Shown: one piece after another, positions 56,866 through 64,000 of the stretch
How positions within the stretch are numbered: position 1 is the first letter of the stretch
How the letters are laid out: each line of letters starts with the position of its first letter
Source: Malania oleifera
Taxonomy: Eukaryota; Streptophyta; Magnoliopsida; Santalales; Ximeniaceae
Assembly (NCBI RefSeq): GCF_029873635.1
Contig: NC_080424.1
Coordinates: 2,087,001-2,151,000 of the forward strand
Length of the DNA: 64,000 nt
Direction of reading: 5' to 3'
Program-made: the position numbers and the translations under genes
The notes under the pieces: generated by a model
What the model saw: only the letters and a program-made list of their open reading frames with translations
Database searches by the model: none
What the model was told of the DNA's origin: nothing

Positions 56866-58560
56866 TCTCTAAAAAAAAATTGGTTAGTGACGAAATTATT
56901 AGTGAAATATTCAAATTCGTCACTAATAATAAGGTATTAGTGACGGTTTTAGTAATCGTTACTAATACAGCACTATTAGTGATAAAATTGAATTCGTCAC
57001 AAATAGTTTCATCACTAAAAATTGGAGAATATCGCGTAAAAATTATTTCAAAAAAATATTAGCAACGATTTCTGTGGTATTAGTGACGATTAAATAACCG
57101 TCACTGCTATTATTTTAGAAAAAAAAATTAGTACAGAGTATTAGTGACGAATTTACAAAGTCGTCATTATTAGCATATTATTAGTGACGGTTCATTAATG
57201 ACAAATTTGAGAACCATCACTAATACTTTTTATTTTATAAAAAAAAAAAAAAAAATTTAGTTCAAAATATTAGTGACGAATTTCTATGTTCGCCACTATT
57301 GACCCATCATTACTGACGGATTTGAGAACAATCACTAATACTTCTCTTTTTTTGAAAAAATAAAAATAAAATTCAGTTTAGAGTATTAGTGACAAATTTC
57401 CAAATTCGTTACTATTAGCTCATTATTAGTGACGAATTTAAGAACAATCACTAATACTTTTTTAAAAAAAATAAAAAAAATTTAGTTCAGAGTAGTAGTG
57501 ACGAATTTTCAAATTCGTCACTATTGACCCCTTATTAGTGACGGATTTGAGAACCGTCACTAATACTTTCCTTTTAAAATAAAAAAAAAAAAAAAATAGT
57601 TCAAAGTTTTAGCGATGAATTTCTAAATTCATCACTATTGACCCATTATTAGTGACTGATTTGAGAACCATCACTAATACTTTACTTTTTAAAAAAAATA
57701 GTTCAGAGTATTATTGACAAATTTCTAAATTCGTCACTATTGATTCATTATTAATGACGAATTTGAGAACCGTCACTAATACTTTTATTTAAAAATAAAA
57801 AAAAATTAGTTCAAAATATTAGTAACGAATTTTCAAATTCGTCACCAAACGAATTTAAGAACCGTCACTAATACTTCCCATTTAAATAAAAAATAAAAAA
57901 AAAATTTAGCTCAGAGTATTAGTGACACTATTGACTCATTATTAGTGACGGATTTGAGAACGGCCATTAATACTTCCTTTTTAAAAAAAAAAATAGTTCA
58001 AAGTATTAGTGATGAATTTACAAATTCGTCACCATTGGCCCCTTATTAATGACAGATTTAAAAACCGTCACTAATACTTCCTTTCTAAAAGAAAAAAAAA
58101 AAATTTAGTTGAGAGTATTAGTGACGAATTTCTAAATTCGTCACTATTGACCAATTATTAGTGATGGATTTGAGAATCATCACTAATACTTCCATTTTTA
58201 AAAAAAAATAAAAAAAAAATTAGTTTAAAGTATTAGTGACGAATTTATAAATTTGTCACTATTGGTTCCGTATAAGTGACAGATTTAAAAACCGTCACTA
58301 ATACTTCCTTTTTTTTTTTAAATAAAATACAAAAATTTTAGTTTATAGTATTAGTGACGAATTTCTAAATTCGTCATTATTGATCCATTATTAGTGACGG
58401 ATTTGAGAACCGTCACTAATACTTCCCTTTTAAAAAAAAAAAATTAGTTCAGAATATTAGTAACGAATTTCTAAATTTGTCACTATTGGTTCATTATTAG
58501 TGACGGATTTGAGAACCGTTACAAATACTTCATTTTATATATAAAAAAAATATTTTATTT
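56866..58560. repeat. Hairpin repeat array, CACTA subterminal type
   Basis: About 14 tandem units of roughly 90-125 bp. Each has TATTAGTGACGAATTT...AAATTCGTCACTA, then TTAGTGACGGATTTGAG followed by AACCGTCACTAATA, then an A/T-rich spacer with AGTTCAGAGTA. Both halves of a unit are self-complementary, so each can form two hairpins. Such TTAGTGACGG/CCGTCACTAA arrays are typical of the ends of plant CACTA (En/Spm) elements. The left edge (TCTCTAAAAAAAAATTGG) could be a decayed CACTACAAGAAAAATTGG terminus, which is inference. Confidence 0.75.
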
Positions 58561-58604
58561 CACACTTTTACCTGGCAGGTATCCCCAATCCCCTCATTTT
58601 CCCT

Positions 58605-58850
58605 CCTTTCATTTTCTCATTCCCTCCTCCACTCCCCATTCTCTCTTCCTCGCAATGTTGTTCGCGGTCTCTCGTCGCAATAGCCCGTCGCCGTCACCCC
58701 TTGCCTCGCCATCATCCTTCGCAGCCCCAACCTCTCTCCCTTAGTCCATTTTCTCCTTCCTTCCTCCACTCCCCATCCTCTCTCCATCGCAGTGTGGTTC
58801 AAGGTCTCCCCCGTCGCCGTCGCCCGTCACTGTCGCCCCTCGTTTCCATT
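58605..58850 (+). repeat. CT-rich tandem duplication next to hairpin array
   Basis: Two copies (about 58607-58715 and 58744-58845) of a pyrimidine-rich block with CCTCCACTCCCCAT, TCGCAATGTTGTTC or TCGCAGTGTGGTTC, and CCGTCGCCGTC. It looks like the leader or first exon of a captured gene in two copies. Confidence 0.6.
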
Positions 58851-58861
58851 TCTGTCTGCTT

Positions 58862-59196
58862 CATGGTGATGCTTCAGCAAAAGCTGCTTTGTATAGAGAC
58901 AAGTACCTTTTGTTGCTTGAGAGGCTTTCTCGCCATCACCATTTCTCTAAACCTGCATTTGATCCTGGAATGTCACATTTTGGAAGTTGTGAGGTGCTTT
59001 CTCCTTCTCTTTCTCATGCATATTTCTTTTATAAGATAAAAAAAAAAAATGATTTATTGGGCAGATTTCTCCGATTCAATCACTGATTGGACAAATAGGG
59101 AGGAAATGGGTTATGGGTGTGATATCTCAGTTGGAAGATGGGCATTTTTACTTGAAAGATCTTACTGCATCAGTGGAGATTAATTTGTCGAATGCA
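58862..59196 (+). pseudogene. DPB2: DNA polymerase epsilon subunit 2 (DPB2) fragment, two exons
   Basis: Exon-like 58862-58993 encodes a peptide with ALYRDKYLLLLERLSR and HFSKPAFDPG. A 71-bp GT-AG intron (58994-59064) follows, and 59065-59196 encodes SPIQSLIGQ, KWVMGVISQLEDGHFYL and TASVEINLSNA. These match the conserved N-terminal half of plant DPB2, the second-largest subunit of DNA polymerase epsilon. The retained intron shows capture at DNA level. No other DPB2 exons are visible on either side, and no donor follows NLSNA in good context (AT instead of GT). The two exons remain open, so the capture is not very old or the piece is short. Confidence 0.82.
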
Positions 59197-59913
59197 ATAT
59201 CCTTACCCCTTTAGTTCATGTATTATGTTTCAGTGTTTTGAGTAGGTTAACTGCGTATGCATAAACATGTGTTACTGTGAGCACATACATGTCGATATAT
59301 CTTATTAGGTACAGCTAGATGCCTCCATTTAAAGCTTTGGAGATTTAAAATCTTTTTATTAAAATTGTGGTCAATTTTCCATCTCGCAACACTTACATCA
59401 TATTTCCATGAATAATTGAATCTCAAAATTTTAGCGAAAATTATATAAAAATTTTACCATGGGACAAAATGTACTTAAATTGAAAATTGAGTTTAAAAAA
59501 AATTGAAGGACAACTTTCACAAACTTGAAATTTTTTGCAATATTGAAGTTAGATATTAGCTACAACATTTTATTTGGCCTTTTATGTCTAAATTAGTTTA
59601 ATTTTCAATATAAAAAATAGTTAATTGATTTATGAATTTTATTTATATTAATTGATATGTTTAATATGGTTATTGAATTGAATTTATTGCTCCATACATT
59701 AGATATTCGTCATTGATGTGTCTTATTAGTTGTAAATTGTGCATTATAGTAACTATTAGCAACTTCTAAAATTTCATAAAAAAAATTCCACGCTTTACTT
59801 CTAATTTCCATCAGTTCTTGAAATGAAAATAGAAATTTATGTTCAAAATTTAAAGCTTGGTTCTAATTGCATTTAATTCTTCTTCATGAATATTTTGGTT
59901 ACCTCATGGAGTT
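59197..59913. other. AT-rich spacer after DPB2 fragment
   Basis: Possibly captured DPB2 intron sequence. I find no further exon and no repeat. Confidence 0.35.
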
Positions 59914-60370
59914 TGTTGGGCTTTTGTGGAGCCTAGTTGTGTTTTAATTTGGATGATGACCCGACCCCTATTTAATTAGAGATTTCTCTCCTAAGGCTTA
60001 GTCCATAAGCACTGCGGCTTGGGCCGTAGCTGTACTTGTGGGGGTCCGGGGGCAACGCCCCCGTGGAAAATTTTTTGGAGCCCATTCGGAACGGAACCCT
60101 AGGCGCAACATATAAAAGGGATGCTTTCGGGTGATTAGGGCCGTGTGTGTGGTTGTATCCGCGAGAGAGCAAGGGCGAGAGAATTGTATCGCCGCACTCT
60201 CTGTGCTTTCTTTCTGATATTATTGAAATCCCTGCAACTCCGTGGACGTAGGCAAAATTGCCGAACCACGTAAATATCGTCTTGTGCGTGTGATTGAATT
60301 TGTTTTTGGCGTTATTTTTTCTCTATTTGTTTCTCACAGGTTTCGGGAATTTGTTCGTTTATTCCCAACA
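59914..60370 (+). mobile_element. Copia-type solo LTR
   Basis: 457 bp from TGTTGGGCTTTTG to TTATTCCCAACA, with inverted ends TGTTGGG and CCCAACA. It contains TATAAAAGGGATGC (TATA-like), GAGAGAGCAAGGGCGAGAG and CTCCGTGGACGTAGGC, a block common in plant copia LTRs. The flanking five bases differ (GAGTT versus GTGCA), so no TSD is seen. There is no internal region on either side. Confidence 0.78.
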
Positions 60371-60949
60371 GTGCAGTTTCTCATATCCAGTGCTCTTTTC
60401 TTTGTTTAAATTCCATGCTGATTAATTCCTGCTCTTGTTTAGTTCAAGCCCATTTCATTGCTCCTACTAAATTCATATACTAGGATGTGAAGAACATGCT
60501 ACAACATGGGAATTGTTCACCTTTGAGTTTATTTACATGGATAAAACAAGAATCTCATAGTTCTTCCGAATGTATTTCTTGTCCTGTTGCTTGTCTTTTT
60601 GTTTCTTGCTTATTGTCATAAATGAAATGTAAGTGTTAGAAATGTAAATTTGGTGATTTTAGCTTGGGACAACTCAAATGACAGCTTATGCCCTGTGAGT
60701 TTGGTGATTTATGAAACAGTTCCATTTTTTTGATTTTGTATCCGCTTCAATGGCATATAATTTTAGCTTTGGGGCATATGATTGTTTTATTTTGACTACA
60801 TTCTACTACACTACTTTGCACAAACATCCACGTTCCATTTTTGCTCATTACTTTAGTTTAATAAATGATTTAACTTATGGACTGCATGTTTGGATTGATA
60901 TAAATTGTGAACTGCATGTTGTTCTTCTGCTGTAACTTCTTTTTAATTA
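60371..60949. other. T-rich spacer, nothing recognised
   Basis: No coding remnant, repeat or RNA gene that I can support. Confidence 0.35.
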
Positions 60950-61059
60950 TGCTTATATTTTTTTCATTTTACCCACGAGTTCAGGTTGACTTTGTTATGT
61001 TTAAAGTATATGGTATTTTAATATGATTGATTATGTAGTAAATTAAGCAGGTCGTTACA
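60950..61059 (+). repeat. Truncated 5' LTR of second gypsy element
   Basis: Only the last 100 or so bases match the solo LTR 17424-19529 (TTACCCACGAGTTCAGGTTGAC and the GGTCGTTACA end). Everything to the left lacks LTR similarity. Confidence 0.6.
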
Positions 61060-61062
61060 GTT

Positions 61063-61075
61063 TGGTATTAGAGCC
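61063..61075 (+). other. Primer-binding site of second gypsy element
   Basis: TGGTATTAGAGCC differs by one base from the initiator-tRNA-Met site TGGTATCAGAGCC and lies three bases after the LTR end. Confidence 0.8.
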
Positions 61076-61376
61076 TAGGATGTTAGGTTCTATAGACTCT
61101 AGAATGCAGCAGTAACAATACTAGAGTATCGGATAAGGGAATTTGAGGTCCGATTTTGTAGTCTAGATGCAGGACTTTCATGATGGTTTGTGTGTCTTTG
61201 CTAGGGTGACGATTTTAGGAAAGCCATGGTAAACTATTGTCAGGTCAGGTGTCTAGGTTGTAGGATTGAATCTTGAATTAAGATCAGGGATGATAAACCA
61301 GTTAAGAATATAATATACTAGTTAGATGATATATTATGGTAATAGGGTCCTAAGCTAAGTTTATTGTCTTTTCAGG

Positions 61377-62390
61377 ATGGACCCTGGTGGTAGTAGCGCC
61401 TATGCTAGTGGTAATGAGGGAGCTAGGCCCTCGGGTGCTACTGGTGGTGATTCATATGCAATACTACGCAGCATGGCTTAGCAAGTCATGACTAAAATTG
61501 CTAGGAACTCCAGGGAGCAGGGTGGTCCATCTGCAGGCCATAGTAGTTCGATTGAGAAGTTTATTAAGATGAATCCTCCGGGTTTCTTAGGAGGAACTAA
61601 TCCCGCAGTCGCTGAAAACTAGATGCAAGAGATTGAAAAAGTGTTTGCAGTGCTACAGTGTACTAAGGAGCAGAGGGTGTTGTTCTTTATGTATAAACTG
61701 ATTGAGGAGGCCGAAAGATGGTGGACGACAGTGAAACTTCTGGAGCAGCAAAGGAAAGTGCCTACAGAGATGACATGGGAACGATTTAAGGAGATATTTT
61801 TCGATAGATACTTCCTAGCCTCGTCTAGGGAAGCCAAGATAAAGGAGTTCCTGAACCTGAAGTAGGGACAGCAGACAGTGCAGTAGTATGTGGCGAGATT
61901 CATTGAGTTATCTAGTTTCGCCCCATACATTATTCCAGACGAGACAAAGACGGTAAGACAGTTTGAAAGAGGTTTGAGGAGATAATTATATAAGCAAGTT
62001 TCGATACTGAAATTGCAAGATTTTGTCAAGCTGGTAGATAGGGCAACTATGGCAAAAGCTAGGGAGCGTTTGGAGGCTGAGAGCAGAGACAGAGAAAAAG
62101 ATCCCCGCCTTCTGGTTTCTAGCAGGGGTCCAGTCGAGGTTTGTGGAAGAGAGGTGGCTATTACAAGGACCAGAGGAAGGAGTTACGGAATCATGGGTTT
62201 CAAGCTATGCTATCATTTCCAGCTTGTCCAACTTGTGGGAAGAGACACTCAAGAGATTGTCATGTCGGGCGAGGTATCTGCTACTGATGTGGGGAGCCAG
62301 GACATATGATGAGAGATTGTCAGGCTCAGATTGGAGCTGCTCTCATTCCTAGACCTGCACGGGGAGGTTTTTAGGCACCTCATGGAGGTC
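61377..62390 (+). pseudogene. gag of second gypsy element (broken)
   Basis: Starts ATGGACCCTGGTGG. It keeps [34 protein letters not shown] and FERGLRR of the retrotransposon gag core, and a zinc knuckle C-X2-C-X4-H-X4-C (CGEPGHMMRDC) near 62280-62330. Stops at 61479-61481, about 61620, 61863-61865 and 61885, and a frameshift before about 62219, inactivate it. One stop falls in the knuckle (CY*CGEPGH). Confidence 0.87.
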
Positions 62391-62401
62391 AACAAAGGAA
62401 T

Positions 62402-64000
62402 ATGACTCCAGCGAGAGTTTATACACTGACGCTTGGTGATGCTAAGACAGCTGGAGACGTGGTGACAGGTATGGTTAGCATGCTTTCATTTAAAGTAATC
62501 ATATTATTTGATTTAGGAGTCACACACTCATTCGTGTCTATAGGATGTATTAAATTGTGTGGGACACAAATGCAATTATTAGACACCGAACTGTTAGTAA
62601 CTACACCGACTAGGTCAGTAGTGAGGTGTAGTAGGGTGTTTCAAGGCTGTCCAGTTGATATTTAGGGAAAAATTTTGTCTACTGATTTGATAATGCTGGA
62701 CATGCACGGGTTTGATGTAATATTCAGCATGGATTAGTTAGCAGCTAACTTTGGTAGCATAGATTGTTGTTCAAGAGAAGTGATATTCAGACCTCTGGGA
62801 AAATCAGAATTCAGGTTTATAGGGTCGCAAGTGCAATCCCTGCTACAGTTAGTTTTAGCTTTTCAAGCGAGGAGACTGCTTCTGAGTGGTTGTCAGGGAT
62901 TCATGGCCTTTGTGAAGGAAATGTCACGGAATGAATTGAAGCTCACTAGTACGCCAATAGTAAAGCAGTTTATAGATGTTTTTCCAAATGAGCTACCAGG
63001 CTTGCCACCCTGATCGTGAGGTAGATTTTTCTATTGATCTCCTTCCAAGTAGAGTGCCGATCTGTAAAACACCTTATCGAATAACGCCTGCAAAGTTGGC
63101 AGAATTGAAGAATCAGTTGCAAGATTTTCTGGATAAGGGTTTTATACGACCTAGTGTATCTTTGTGGGGAGCTCCAGTATTATTTGTGAAGAAGAAAGAC
63201 GAGACCATGAGGATGTGTATAGATTATAGAGAAATTAATAAGGTGACAATCAAGAATAAGTATTCTCTACCCCATATAGACGATTTATTTGATTAGCTCC
63301 AGGGTACATGGGTATATTCTAAGATTGATTTCAGATCAGGTTATCATCAAGTAAAGGTAAGGACAAAAGATGTATCGAAGACAGCCTTGAGAACCAGGTA
63401 TGGGCATTATGAGTTTCTTGTTATGCCTTTTGGTTTGATGAATGCTCCTACAATATTCATGGATTTGATGAATAGAATTTTCCACCAATATTTAGACCAG
63501 TTTGTTATTGTTTTTATTGATGATGTTTTGGTCTATTCAAGGAGTTATGAGAAGCATGAGACGCATTTGGGACAGGTCTTACAGACGCTCAGGGAAAAGA
63601 AGTTATATGCCAAGTTCAGCAAATGTGAATTTTGGCTCGAGAATGTTGTGTTTTTAGGGCATGTCATCTTAGGGGATGGAATTTCTGTGGATCCTAGTAA
63701 AATTGATAAGGTAATGAATTGGGCTAGACCGAGGAATGTCCAAGAGATCAGGAGTTTCTTGGGACTGGTTGGTTATTACCGTCGTTTTGTTGAGGGATTC
63801 TCTGCGGTTTTAGGGCCTTTGACACGATTGACTAGGAAGAACGTCAGTTTTGAATGGGACGACAGCTATGAGCAGAGTCTCCAATAACTGAATCAAAGAC
63901 TTGTCACGGCACCAGTGTTGATCATTCCGTCAGGGGGTGAGGATTATGTTATCTACAGCGATGCGTCCTTAAAGGGACTTGGCTGTGTATTGATGCAACA
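62402..64000 (+). pseudogene. pol of second gypsy element (broken, runs off window)
   Basis: The protease site reads LFDLGVTHSF: the catalytic D-S/T-G is D-L-G, so this copy is dead even apart from the stops. Reverse transcriptase follows, with [36 protein letters not shown] and FIDDVLVYS (about 63160-63540), a connection domain with [13 protein letters not shown], then the start of RNase H (IYSDASLKGLGCVLMQ) at the right edge. Frameshift near 62990. Stops at about 62664, 62738, 63295 and 63885. Its closest relative in this window is the 9039 element, but its LTR family is that of 17424-19529. Confidence 0.88.

Noticed and set aside
58701-59039. 112-residue frame across the CT-rich block and DPB2 exon
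   Set aside because: It reads the DPB2 exon in the wrong frame and enters the intron. The DPB2-like frame is the meaningful one.

Overview
This is plant nuclear DNA, from a repeat-rich angiosperm genome. The evidence is two intron-rich genes with clear plant-type products (a DRP2-class dynamin and a mid-SUN nuclear-envelope protein), Ty3/gypsy chromoviruses with initiator-tRNA-Met primer sites, a Cassandra element, Au-type SINEs and L1-type LINE debris. I cannot name the species.

Positions 1-21.8 kb are a stack of LTR retrotransposons inserted into one another. The order can be read from target-site duplications (TSDs). A minus-strand element (LTR 1-421, internal remains 422-665 and 2946-3592) was hit by a solo LTR (666-2945) and by a gypsy fragment (3593-4447 plus 21485-21770). 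That fragment was split by a non-autonomous LTR element (4448-21484, TSD GACTT). One LTR of that element holds a Cassandra TRIM with 5S-rRNA-like LTRs (5633-6377, TSD TGCAG). Its other LTR holds a decayed Tekay/Del-like chromovirus (9039-19825, TSD CTATT), whose own 3' LTR contains a further solo LTR (17424-19529).

Positions 22.8-46.6 kb are one forward gene of 22 coding exons for a 933-residue dynamin-related protein 2 (GTPase, middle, PH, GED and proline-rich C-terminus). Its introns hold an Au-like SINE, a pair of related 8-bp-TSD MITEs, two larger inverted-repeat elements and LINE pieces in both orientations. They also hold a 702-bp SINE-headed chimeric retroposon with a perfect 13-bp TSD. 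Intron 14 alone is 10 kb.

Positions 48.9-54.0 kb are a reverse-strand gene of four coding exons for a 582-residue mid-SUN protein, convergent with the dynamin gene. A GC-rich, G-box-rich block (55.2-55.5 kb) lies upstream of it.

From 56.87 kb the sequence is transposon-derived again. An array of about 14 units of hairpin-forming TTAGTGACG repeats, typical of CACTA subterminal regions, is followed by two exons and the intervening intron of the DNA polymerase epsilon subunit DPB2. I read this as a gene-capturing (Pack-CACTA-like) element. A copia solo LTR and a second gypsy element (gag-pol, running off the window end) follow.

The two host genes have unrelated cell functions: membrane scission and clathrin-mediated trafficking for DRP2, nuclear-envelope/ER organisation for the SUN protein. 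I see no operon-like logic. The most interesting non-gene signals are the hairpin array with DPB2 capture, the SINE-headed chimera, and the TCGTCGACGA palindrome arrays shared by several LTR families.
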